Origin: Angiostrongylus vasorum
Lineage: Eukaryota; Nematoda; Chromadorea; Rhabditida; Metastrongylidae
Assembly (NCBI GenBank): GCA_018806985.1
Contig: JADANN010000366.1
Span: 1,116,001 to 1,180,000 of the forward strand
Direction: 5' to 3'
Length of the DNA: 64,000 bases
This document shows positions 1 to 10,400 of this stretch, piece after piece; the stretch's first letter is position 1, and every line of letters starts with the position of its first letter. The notes below the pieces were generated by a model. That model saw only the letters and a list, made by a program, of their open reading frames with translations. It searched no databases and had not been told where the DNA came from. The translations under genes were made by a program, and so were the position numbers.

Positions 1-13
1 TTAGCACATATAT

Positions 14-408
14 ATACTTGATACTTGAATGATCCGTCCTCACTGTTGTGCGGACCCCAGCGTATTCTCCATTTTTTCGTACATCTGCTGGTTAAGCCAT
101 TGTGGTTCCCTGCAATCTTGCTGAGAACGAGTCCCGCATTTCCATCAGGAAGCCCAGCTAAGAATAAACCAGTACCAGGATCCGTCAATGCCCTGGTATC
201 AAGCTAGTTGCACGATGGCAAATCTTCCTCTGATCCACAAGGGCAGCGACTGCGTGGGATGTAGGACCCTGGGAACTGGAGCAGACTTTGGCTAGGCTGA
301 CTTTGGGACTTCAGGGAAACACAATAGCGGACTCCGAAAGAATGGGAATTATTCTGGAGCCCGCACAACGAGTGAAGATGGGCCATCCAAGTGTCTAAGT
401 AAGCATTT
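14..408. mobile_element. SINE-B inverted pair (two 3' parts fused)
   Basis: About 14-118 is the 3' part of a SINE-B on the minus strand, beginning with the ACTTGA-type tail and the GTCC(T)CAC block. From about 120 to 408 a second copy runs on the plus strand from the middle of the element to its own 3' tail (GGGCCATCCAAGTGTCTAAG). The heads of both copies are missing, so the pair forms a partial foldback. Similarity was judged by eye against the other SINE-B copies in the window. Confidence 0.75.
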
Positions 409-476
409 CAATCATTGACGGCCAATGTCCCGGATGCTGTTTTATGGCAATTTCTTACCAAGGAAAGGTAGTGCTA

Positions 477-638
477 TTAGGATGTTCAGAAATAAATGAG
501 TGTTTTAAAATATTTACTGTTCTAATGCATTTTTTTACCCGTAAAATATTTTTTGTGCCTTTCTAATATCAGCTGTGTGTTTTTATATTCTGTCAAAAGT
601 TGAATTTTCCTGCCAATTTTGAGCTTTGCAACTCAACG

Positions 639-641
<3 letters not shown>
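477..641 (+). mobile_element. mariner 5' terminal fragment
   Basis: The first about 165 bases of the mariner family whose full copy lies at 21312-22595. It begins after a TA dinucleotide (475-476) with the terminal inverted repeat (TGTTCAGAAATAAATGAG) and follows the full copy to the GAGCTTTGCAA block just before the transposase start. It then stops at a TA microsatellite. No transposase coding sequence remains. Confidence 0.75.

Positions 642-698
<57 letters not shown>
641..698. repeat. (TA)n microsatellite
   Basis: Uninterrupted TA repeat between the mariner fragment and a SINE-B copy. Further TA runs lie at about 1026-1060 and 1352-1386, on either side of the SINE-A copy, so three TA runs separate four mobile-element pieces within 1.4 kb. 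Confidence 0.95.
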
Positions 699-700
<2 letters not shown>

Positions 701-704
701 CTTA

Positions 705-1023
705 ACGGTTTACCGCCTCATCGTGGCTGGGAGGTTTTCCTGGGGTTCGGACTGTGATGTACAGCGGAGGATTCATCCCCTGGCAGGGTCTCCCAAGCCA
801 AGAACGAGTCCGGCGTTTTTATCAGGAATCCTAGCTAAGAGTAAACCAATACCAGGACCCACCACCGTCCTGGTATCAAAGTCGCATGGTGGCAGATCTG
901 CCTTCGATCCACAAGGGCTGCAACTGACCTGTGGTGGTGAAGACCTGGGGCCACTTTGGCCAGGCTGACCATGGGATTCCAGGGAACTACAATGGCTTAA
1001 CCAGTAAATCTCCGAAAAATTAA
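705..1023 (+). mobile_element. SINE-B, 3' truncated
   Basis: Plus-strand SINE-B starting with the family head (GGTTTACCGCCTCATCGTGG) and running to the AAATCTCCGAAAAAT block. The last about 60 bases, including the RTE-like tail, are replaced by a TA microsatellite. A-box-like TGGCTGGGAGG and B-box-like GGATTCATCCCC sequences lie about 40 bases apart in the head. Open frames here on both strands are repeat-derived. Confidence 0.85.
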
Positions 1024-1025
1024 GG

Positions 1026-1059
<34 letters not shown>

Positions 1060-1061
<2 letters not shown>

Positions 1062-1351
1062 GTAGGTGTGGGGGGTACCCCAGTGGTCGGAAGCGCCCTG
1101 CAACACACGTGGAATCGATCCCGGCGTTCATGGCGTACCAAGCCTTCCATCCCTCCGGAGTCGGCAAGTTGGCAACGGACTTGTCTGGAACGAGAGTGGT
1201 ACTGGCTCGTTACATCGGTAGGCCACCCGGGAGTCATTGTAAAGGCCAGATATGCATTCAGTCACCTCCAAACGATGCTTAATAAAGTCGACTGCATGGC
1301 GTATCCATCAGGGATTGATCAACGCCGAGAGCTTTATCATTTTGTTATATA

Positions 1352-1352
<1 letters not shown>
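1060..1352 (+). mobile_element. SINE-A (tRNA-derived type)
   Basis: Full-length-looking copy of a roughly 290-bp family. The head carries a GGCGC-like D-stem, GCAGTGGTCGG (A-box-like) and GGAATCGATCCC (B-box-like), as expected of a tRNA-derived pol III promoter. The body contains the GACTTGTCTGG block and the end is AACGCCGAGAGCTTTATC. TA microsatellites flank both sides. Confidence 0.8.
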
Positions 1353-1386
<34 letters not shown>

Positions 1387-1388
<2 letters not shown>

Positions 1389-2394
1389 GGGCCGCAAAAC
1401 AATATGTCTAGTATTACAGTAGTAGCTAAGCCTAGTTACAGCTTCCCCAAAATAAGCTTGAAGTGTGGAGCTCATTAATCTCTTCGCGAGAACGACAGTA
1501 GAATTTTAACGGCTCACTGGTGTTATTACACATGAAATCTATAAAAAAAGTGTTAAATATAGTGATTGTTAGAAAACAGCTTGCTCATACACCTAAAACA
1601 TAGAACAACCCACCTGTTTCAGCGAGAATAAACTCCTTTCTCTTTTGGCTTGTCAAAAAATTTATCTGCGAATTTCAGCCGTGAGAGGTTACTCGTCGCA
1701 CCAATTATTTTTCTCGGAAACGGTTAAACTTCAAGCTAGGTGACCATATGACATCTCATTCCAAGAATCCGTTGCGTGCTTGACACAACAACTACTGGAT
1801 GATGGAAGACAGTGCCGGATATATGGCCGAGGAATAATATTTTTGAAGGAACACTTTGGAATTCTGCATCTACACATTCATTAATTTCTGACGCAAATCG
1901 TTGAAGGTCTGGTTGATTTTGATAGTGTGAAAAATTACGGCCCCGAAAAATGGAGGTAAATTATGCAATGGACAATTGTATTCAACATCCACCGCCACCG
2001 ATACTATCACCGTGGCTTTAATCAGTGAAACTCGTCTGCGAATTGAAAATGGTAGTTTTTGGTAGTTGGAAGACTTGTGTCATCGACAACATTGCCAAGC
2101 TATAGAAGAGGCTATTTTAGAATTTATTTAGAGAAATAACGGTGTTAGAGAAATAACGGTGCCCCCATAAGTTACATTTTTATAACAGTTTATTTCCAAC
2201 ACTGTTGTCAGCATGCGAAAGTGTGCTACAGCTTGCAGAGCTCAATAGTGTCTGACCCGTAAAACATGAAAAGAAAATAAATGTCTATCGCGTGTCGATT
2301 CAATAACTAGTGATTCTCTCAGAATAACGTCTTAATAGGTCAAACTTCAGGTGCTTGTGAAGGTGTTTTGAAGAAATTAGAGGGATGACTGTGG
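1387..2394. other. unassigned stretch
   Basis: No open frame with exon-like borders, no RNA gene and no member of the repeat families recognised elsewhere. AT-rich, with a small local duplication (AGAAATAACGGTG twice near 2132-2162). Confidence 0.5.
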
Positions 2395-2700
2395 AGGGCG
2401 GATGGCAGCAAACCTTGCTACCGCTTTTACGTCTAAGGTGGAAGCTCTCTCAATCACCGACATTTATTCTGTGGTCGATATATAGACAACTGCTTCATTG
2501 GCTGTTCTACACAAGATTAGATAGACAAGGGTTTCAAATTATTAGATAGGAAGTTAAAGTATATAAAATTTACACGAGGAAAAGTCAATCGAAAACTGGC
2601 TTCCATTCTTAAACATACAAATAAAGCTTGCGCCATGCCACTTTGATGTAGAGTCACTAGTGGCCAATCTATTCCATATGAGAGGGACAAGTACAGCAGA
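2395..2700 (+). mobile_element. Penelope-like element relic, reverse transcriptase palm
   Basis: Reading across frames on the plus strand gives, in the order expected for a Penelope-like element (PLE), MAANLATAFTSKVEA, then a catalytic-box remnant GRYIDNCFIGCST, KLKYIKFTRGK, and SIENWLPFLNIQIKL. The last block is a PLE hallmark (WLPFLN.Q.KL). The YIDN box has lost its second Asp, so the copy is dead. A short run near 2650-2700 (ESLVANLFHMR) resembles the following NMFRTA block. Downstream to 3150 I see no clear PLE sequence, and the 176-codon minus-strand frame across 2554-3084 looks like a shadow. Confidence 0.7.
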
Positions 2701-3149
2701 CTCATGTAATACAAATTGGATTTGAGAGCTGGGCGACCCTTCTATACCTGTAGAGAACTGTGTATTGATGAAGATCAAGCACCATGTTCTAGACAAGGAA
2801 GGCACCTCTTTAGCAGGAGCTGTTACACGAGTCTTCCTTTGCCTAAGGTCCTCCAACAGAGTAGGATTCATTTTATTGGCAGCTATAGGAAAAATAGAAA
2901 GTTTGAGACCTGCTGAAATTCTCAAGCAGCAGCCGACCCCTTGCGGAATAAGCCGCTCCGTCCAACTCATCAAAAATCCAGGTGATTGAAGATACGAACA
3001 CCGATCGTGGACAAGAAAGACAAGTTGTATGTAAAAAATTCCAAATACATCAAGGACATGTACAGCTGCACTGTATACGAACAATTTTTGAATTGTAAAT
3101 CGAAAAAAATATGGATGAAAGGATGATGGTTCTGATAACTCACTGTTTT

Positions 3150-3290
3150 TCTTCGATAAGCAAACACGAGGTTGATAGTATAGAATTTATTAGCTCACAA
3201 TAGCCGACGTTTCGGCGGTTTCGCCTTCTTCAGAGCGTGAAAAGGTCAAACTGACATGCGATCCACTCAGACCAACACTTTCGTAACCTT
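3150..3290 (-). mobile_element. Penelope-type terminal repeat piece with hammerhead-like core
   Basis: The minus strand of 3206-3233 reads CTGAAGAAGGCGAAACCGCC then GAAACGTC, a hammerhead-like core whose middle can pair GGCG with CGCC. About 40 bases further on the minus strand is a CAACCTCGTGTTTGC block that also accompanies the cores at 5.4 and 17.4 kb. The PLE reverse-transcriptase relic lies 0.5 kb upstream, which fits a terminal repeat, but orientation and borders are uncertain. Confidence 0.5.
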
Positions 3291-4195
3291 AGCAGATAAG
3301 ACTTAACACATAAATTTGCATTTGTGTAACAAACAGCTTCCTTTAAACATCTACGCTTTAATCGTTGTAAGTATTCCAACTGGTTGGTGGAGAGTAGCCG
3401 CATAGAGTAATACGTAGGCGAGGAATATGCCTTGGTCAGGTCACAGAATCGGCCTGATGGAAGGCGCGAGTTCTAGGGACTGTTCCAAAAGATAAACTGC
3501 GCTGAATCCCATTGATGATTGCGTACTCTGTAAACGCAGAGCCACTGCGAAAGACCCTCCAAGTGTAGAAAAAAGAAAGTTTTCGGAGTCTCTTCACCGA
3601 TTACATTTTCTATGCTGCATAGCCTCTTCGGAAGCAACATTTTCTCCTCGCGAAATCTACTTATCAAAAGGATATTTTTCTTTAAATTACTATTTGTGGA
3701 GAAACAGCTTTTTATGAGCCATGTCGAACATAACATCTGTGTTAAATATTCTATCGACAAAGTGCAAAAAATGTGCTGAAAAACTTATGTAAACTGAAGT
3801 ATTGTAGAGCCAACAAGAGCACCCGAGACTGTTTACATAGGTATTGTTCACTTTGCCTGCAGTGATTGTACTGAATTTTAGAACAAAAATGATGACTTCG
3901 TTGGATGCGACACATAGGAGCAGGCCACAGAATGTAGTCAATGGGCGTTCCGCATCGCTTCAGCAACTTTCGCCTCAATTTGGCAGACAAAATATGATAG
4001 CTGAAAAAGCATACAAGATTAGATTTCAATTTTCTTCTATTGCTTGCTGTTTATTTATGCTTATCTACGATATATGCCTTGGGATGACTTGAGTAGGAAA
4101 CCGCTATGGAAAATGTGAACAACAAAGACGTCCGTACTTAGTGCAAAATGATTGGTCTTGGGTTGTGCCAATCATACCACTACCGGAACTTGACC
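3291..4195. other. unassigned stretch
   Basis: Several overlapping short open frames occur on both strands between 3473 and 4092, but none has a convincing acceptor/donor pair or recognisable motifs. No repeat family identified. Confidence 0.45.
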
Positions 4196-4199
4196 ACCT

Positions 4200-4515
4200 T
4201 GCCACAACAATATCACCGGCATAAACTAAGTGGATAGCCTGGGTGGCCAAGCAGTAGTCGGCTCTCCAACCCAATAATAATAGAAGAAATTCAGTGTTAT
4301 GCCACAGATGGATTCGCATAGTTTCGATTCTGTCCTCTTTGAACTTCCCATCAACATTTCGCAGCAGACTTGTCTGTGAGGATAAAAAACACTGCCTTCA
4401 CATTTCGGTGAGGTATCGCAAGTCATTGCATAGGTTAGACATGTACTCAATCACTTCACGATGATTGACATCGCATGCGTGGCGCATCCCTTAGGAAATT
4501 ATCAACACCAAACGA
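4200..4515 (+). mobile_element. SINE-A, old and diverged
   Basis: The 3' half matches SINE-A by eye: AGTCATTGCA, CAATCACTTCACGATGATTG, GGCGCATCCCTTAGG, ATCAACACC. The middle keeps GCAGACTTGTCTG. The head is weak (GGTGGCCAAGCAGTAGTCGG). Confidence 0.55.
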
Positions 4516-4519
4516 TTTT

Positions 4520-4860
4520 GGGCTAAGTTCCGATGTCATGAAAGCAGACAGTGATCATGCACACTGCATACTGCATCTGACTTTTTCCAAAAAGACGATT
4601 CCTTTCACACTGAACATTTAATCGCAAGCTTTGATAAATCTTTAGGGTTTCTACATTTTGAGGTGACCAATGAAGACATTGTGAGCAACCATAAAGCTTA
4701 AATGAGTCCGCCTCAAGGATCGTCCTCACTCCAGCACTACCTTGTTAGGATAGAAGCATTATTATAAAAACTGCAGAGCATTCATATAGAGTTTTGTAAC
4801 AACCATAACAGTTAACTGTTCCCAGGATCGACTTTCTATTAACCTCGGCATTGGAATATG
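4520..4860. other. unassigned stretch
   Basis: No gene or repeat recognised, only short open frames without splice-site support. Confidence 0.45.
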
Positions 4861-4863
4861 AAT

Positions 4864-5492
4864 GCGTCGTTTTCTCGTTCAGCAACCGCGAGGTTGTTAA
4901 ACAGCATACATTTACTTCCATACAAAAACGCGCAATACAACCGTAGCTGAAGTTTCGGTAGTATCGCCTTTTCAGAGCTTGGAAAGGTTTTCTTATATAC
5001 AATTTACTAGGCCAAACGCTTCAATAACACTTACAAAAAGGCGAAAAACTCTATGGTAATTACATGATCAACAGCTTCTCGAAAAAACTCACTGCTTTTT
5101 TACGTGAACTCCAATGAGGAAGATTAGAACAGCTGATTATAGTCGCATATGGTTGATGACTTCACCATCCCACATCAGAAATTGATGCGAACATACGGGA
5201 TCAGGTCGCGTATGACGTCTGGGCATTCATCCCTGCTATTCATTGTGCTATTCATTCAAAAAAAAAGCGGTGAGCTTTTTTCGAGAAGCTGTTCACCATG
5301 TAATTACCATAGAGTTTTTCGTCTTTTTGTAAGTGTTACTGAAGCGTTTGGCCTAGTAAATTGTATATCAGTATACCCTTCCAGGCTCTGAAGAAGGCGA
5401 TACTGCCGAAACGTCAGCTACTGTTGTATTGTATTGTGTTTTAAATGTATGCTGTTTAACAACCTCGCGATTGCTAAACAAGAAAACGACGC
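4864..5492. repeat. 0.6-kb inverted repeat with 157-bp loop (Penelope-type terminal repeats)
   Basis: Left arm 4864-5101 and right arm 5259-5492 are near-perfect reverse complements over about 235 bases, apart from small gaps. Matching landmarks are GCGTCGTTTTCT at the outer edge, AACCTCGCG.TTG, the hammerhead-like core (4949-4975 minus; 5388-5415 plus), ACTAGGCCAAACGCTTCA, and CATGGTGAACAGCTTCTCGA at the inner edge. A transcript would fold into a long hairpin. The arms share sequence with other pieces classed here as Penelope terminal repeats. Confidence 0.85.
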
Positions 5493-5499
5493 ATAACAG

Positions 5500-6180
5500 T
5501 TAACATGACCTGAGCTTAACAAGCAAATCTCAGGCTTCATTGATTGAGAACTTTTCAACTAGATTTTTACCAGAAAGAGATGGATTTTCTCGCAAGTATA
5601 ATCACGAAAAGATGAGTCGAGCCGTTTCCTATACCGTTAACCTCACCTGGAAGATGAATGCTTGACTAAAGGGTGCGGCTCATCACTTCAACAAAACATT
5701 GGCTCGCCATATAAGTATGAAGTAATTCCATAGAGATATATTTGAATGGCCCATTCTCAAAACCAACGGAGAATCGTGCGAGTTCCAGCGCTGCACCTAC
5801 TTCAGAGGAAATTGTGTCGTTAAAGAAATTTCTTCAACCTGTTACCAGGACAACGATGAATCTTGTCAATGATTCGCTCCCTTTCTCGCAATATTGAATG
5901 GGAAACTATGCTGGAAGCACTCCATATCGCAGTTAGACACCCATGAGCACCAAAAGTGCAACCATGATAAGGCAATGGATCTTTGGTAAAACAATTTTTT
6001 CCACAGATGTGTTCCTTGAAGTGTCTTTTCATCAAGCAAATTTGGGACAGTTTGCAGCTAGTTGGCGATTCCACAATATTTTGTGTGCTTTTCACTCTAA
6101 GTCCATCAAGTCTCATCAATACGCCATCGTGCCCACATTAGATACTTAATGTGAAAACAGAAGCCATTGAGCCACAACTT
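5500..6180. other. unassigned stretch
   Basis: No gene, RNA or known repeat recognised. Overlapping open frames at 5820-6149 on both strands lack exon borders. Confidence 0.45.
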
Positions 6181-6184
6181 TACA

Positions 6185-6542
6185 ATTGACACTTGAACGG
6201 CCCGTCATCACTAGTTGTGCAAGCCCCCAGCATAATCACCATTTTTCGGAGATTTGCTGGTTAAGCCATTGTGGTTCCCTGGAATCCCGAGGACAGCCTT
6301 GCCAAAGTCTGCACCAGGTCGTCACCACGACAGGCATTCGCAGCCCTTGTGGATCAGAGGGAGATTTACCGCCATGCGACTTTGATACTAAGACGGTGGT
6401 GGATACTGTTATTGGTTTACTCTTAGCTAGGCTTTCTGATGGAAACGCCGGACTCCTTCTCTGCTTTCCCCCGCTGTACATCGCAGTCCGACAACCAGGA
6501 ACACTTCCCAGCTACGATGAGGCGGTAAACCGTTGGGAGGAG
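6185..6542 (-). mobile_element. SINE-B
   Basis: Nearly full-length minus-strand copy. On the plus strand it begins with the reversed tail (ACTTGAACGGCCCGTCATCA) and ends at the reversed head (GGCGGTAAACCGTTGGGAGG). A 160-codon open frame across it is repeat-derived, not a gene. Confidence 0.88.
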
Positions 6543-6959
6543 CTACAACAGTCAAGTGCAAAAGCCTCTTGTCAAACTAGCGAAGTCCACCTTCAAATTT
6601 CACGAGTCTGTTTGACCCCCTTCAAGCACAATTATGGTGAGACATATTTAAGAAATACAAAAATTTAAACATCTTCATACTGTTCGTACATAGTATTGAT
6701 TAATTATTGTCATATACACAAAAAATTATGTTAGCGTGGAACCAGAAGCAAATTATGCTCAAAGTTCGATCGGAAACACAATATTCACAATCATATCAGA
6801 TCAGCAGCCTCTTCTGCTTCGTCCTCAAGTGTTAGCTGATGTCTGGTCTCGTAAACCACACATTTCGCATCTCCCCACTTGATCTGAATAACGAGAGCGT
6901 TAGTCAACATCAATTATACTCTTTTGAAAAAAGACAAAATTGTTAGATTGTTAAAATTT

Positions 6960-7295
6960 TAATCACACACATTTTTTTGTGTCATACATAATTCCCTGCC
7001 GTGAAAAATTTTAATAGGTGCTAAATAAAAAGTTAACATTGTGGTTCCGACTACAGCCTCAGGTTAACAGAGTTCCTTGCTAATTTGGGCTCCCCAGATC
7101 AATCCTGTTGACGGGTGATTGTTGATGGCACTGATCGACAGAACTAGCTGAGACAGAGGCGGAACGAAGGACCCACATGGTGTGGTGGTGAACGCATTAG
7201 TCCCGGAAAGGGTAGTAGCGCGTGCGTTCCCCACCGCAGACACCAGTGGTCCAGAGTTTTGTAAATATCTCAGCACCATTGTAGTTAAAATTTTA
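6960..7295 (+). mobile_element. SINE-C (tail of one copy joined to a second copy)
   Basis: 6985-7035 matches the 3' tail of the family (CCCTGCCGTGAAAAATTTTAATAGG, TAAATAAAAAGTTAACATTG). Directly after it a fresh copy starts (ACTACAGCCTCAGGTTAACA) and runs through the tRNA-like part (GGTGTGGTGGTGAACGC, GCGTTCCCCACC) to AAATATCTCAGCACC. This is a head-to-tail junction. Confidence 0.75.
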
Positions 7296-7407
7296 AACTA
7301 TCTACTTGCCAAAGAGCTATTATCTCCTTCATTGACTAAAACTGAAAAGGAAAATACATGGTAGTCGTCACGTGGTATAACAACACGAAACATTGAGCAA
7401 GCTCTGC

Positions 7408-10400
7408 TTATTGGATTATAGCATTATTAAATCTGTACCATTCTGCGACGTCGATGTCGATGTCGGGATTTACATTAAAGAAGACAAAGGTTTCTTCTCG
7501 TAGAGAGTTATGTAATACATCAGAGGTAACATCCACACAATTCTTCACATGAATGAGCTTTTTTCTGAGGCTGTTAAATTCAACGTATTCAGGACCCCCT
7601 TCTTTGAGAACATTCTTATCATCCCGTTCTTCGGTGTCTTCTCGTGTTTTCATCGCCTCATCTAATACTGTACGTAATTTCATCTTTGTCGGGACCTGAA
7701 GAATATTTTGTAGCAGATATTCTCCACCCTATTACTTCATAATCCGACGTGAGAAACCAATTTTTATGCATGAAATAAAATATGTTCTTAGGTAATTTAA
7801 AGTTTACAATTCCTAAATGCCAAAACTTTAGCAACGTTCAGGGTTTCCGATGCATAAATCATAAGGCACTCACATGAGGTGCGTCATCGATATTACCTCC
7901 TTTCTTGACAAGCCGTGGGTGGACCACAGTATTCGATTCCGCAGCTTTCATCACATAGTCGTTCAAGTCAACCTAAACACATTTTTTCAGCTATGTTCTT
8001 TTCATACACTGACTGACCAACAAATTCAACGTATTCAGGATTATCAGCGAAAAGAAGGGCAGCGCTGGGACAACCAAATACTTAACACATAGGTTCCACG
8101 TCTGGTATTCTCATCTATGATTTCCATCTAGTTTGTTTTCGATGTTTCTTTGGTTGTTAAATCTTTAACATTATCAATTCATTTAGTCATCAGTAAGTCA
8201 CTATATCAACAGTTCAGTAGCAATATACGGCGCTCTTGTTTACCGCCTAACCACGTGGAAGTCCACCTTGTTCCCGCAGGAGCAAACCCAAACTTGGGCA
8301 ACTAAAGCTGTGTACGACCAATACAAAGATAACAACATGACGAAAACAGTAGATGGAGTGCAGAAATAAAGGCTCTAAAAAGCAACTTCAATACCCCCCA
8401 TGGTTCAGATCTATGTACCGAGTGTTGCAGTTTTTTAAGTCCATTATAACCAAGAAAAGAGCGAATGGAGGCGACGAGAACTTTCAAGTAGGTAGCGACC
8501 CTCATAAATCATCTAGAATGACCAGAATTTACGCTAATGGTGTGGTTCTTTTCTAGTTAGTGCTTTTATTAGTGCGCAGGTTACGCACAAAGACATGGGG
8601 ACAGAGTTTTTTGGCCAGTAGTGAATACATAAGATAAGTGTTACGAAAGCGCGCATGTGGCGCAGGTCGGTGTTGTCGGAGGCGCCCTGCAACACACACG
8701 TAGAATTATTCCCCTCACCCATGGCCCACTAAGCTTTCCATCCCTCCGGGGTCGGCAGATTGGTTCCAGACTTGTCTGGAAGGTTAGCAGGACAAGCTCG
8801 ATAAATCGGCAGGCCACCGCGAGTCATTGTAAAGGTCAAATATGCATTCAATCACCTCCAAACGATGCTTAGTGAAGCCGAATGCAAGGTGCATCCCTAA
8901 AGAGATTAATCAACGCCGAGAGCTTTATCCTTTATTCTAAAAGTGCTACGAATTAATTTTCGGCTAATGCTAGGAAAATGCATAAGACCACAGAGATAAA
9001 AGATATACGCTATGAGATACAGAACAACCCTCATAGTCTGTGCGTTTATACGATCTACCAAAAAACCAACAATGGACTAGCCCATTGTTGTAGAGGTGCC
9101 ATGAAATACACACACTGTTGTCAGTTCGACCTCGCACAATCCTTCCATCGTAGATAAATTGATGCAGAACATACCTGAGATTACAGGAACACTGACTATC
9201 GGTACGCTATTGCAATCTATTGCACGGGGAAATTATGTATGCAGCCATCTCAATTAGGTTTAACTCGGGTGAAAGCCCGGCGCTTCCTTAAGGGATAAAT
9301 CAACGTCGAATATTTTTTCTTTTACTATTCCAGCAGTCAATTTCCACACTGTTACTCCAGCGATAGATGAAATATGAGCTCACGGCATTTTTGTTGTACA
9401 TCTTGGTTTGCCTTCTCATCATTTACTCTCATGATCGCAGTCAAAAATAAAAGTGGAAGCCGTCCCTCATGCGTGTTTATGGCTGCAGTAACTGCTAGAA
9501 GGCAAGAAATATCGTCAAAAACACCAGGGTTTTGATACTAGGCACCATCTTGCAGATTCATTTCCTTTCAATCTAACGGTCACGATTAATCCTCCGTTAA
9601 TACCCAGCTGGATATTACCCGGATTACTTCATAGCAGTTATCTTTTAGACGAATTTCCTTTTATTGAACCCACATCAGTAGGCGGTCTCTTCGTTGCTTC
9701 TTCTAGTAAGGTTTCTTGTGTTCTCGCCATTTCCACATTTCTAAACAAACAGTGAGAGAAAGGAATTCAAGCGGTAAGCTTGATTTAAGTTCTGATTGGG
9801 ATACTTTAAAGAAACTCGGTAATAAGACTTCGGATGCAAAAGTTGGTGACAGTAGAGAAATGCTCCGAATTCTTCAAAAAAGATGTTGGCACCATTACAA
9901 GCATGTTTGGCTAAGCGACACGTATCTCGCTCGCAGAAACGTCAATCTACTTGAGACTCTTCACTCTTGTCGACTATAAGAACTATAAAACCACGGACAC
10001 TCACGGAAACTCAATATCTTTCTTTTCTGTCGTTTGCGTTGTCTTCACCACTTCCTTCGAACATTTGTTCTCAGTCTTCTTGACCTCGCTTTTCAACGGC
10101 TGGATTTCTTTGCTTCCTATCTTGCCGGTTACATTCTCTAATTTAGACTTAGCTGGGCATTTTTTAATGCAATCTCCTGTGTTCCCTGGCCCTGTCTAGA
10201 ATTTCCGGCATAAATTCTATGATTTACATGGTTTTAATCGTCGACCATCTAATATGCTCAGACATTGTGGCGTTACGAAGCATAAATGATTCACTTCCTT
10301 TATAGTTCACAATTTCGGCTTACGGTGATTTTTGCTATAATTTTTGCATTCAGCCAACATTTTATTCAACATAAATGTTTTCGCAGTCGTGTTCCATGGA

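Noticed and set aside
773..1237. 154-codon minus-strand open frame
   Set aside because: Crosses SINE-B, a TA microsatellite (Ile-Tyr run) and SINE-A; it cannot be one gene.
2554..3084. 176-codon minus-strand open frame
   Set aside because: It overlaps the plus-strand Penelope reverse-transcriptase relic, has no exon borders and no coherent domain.
6186..6668. 160-codon plus-strand open frame
   Set aside because: It lies mostly in a SINE-B copy; equivalent frames appear in other SINE-B copies with different breaks.
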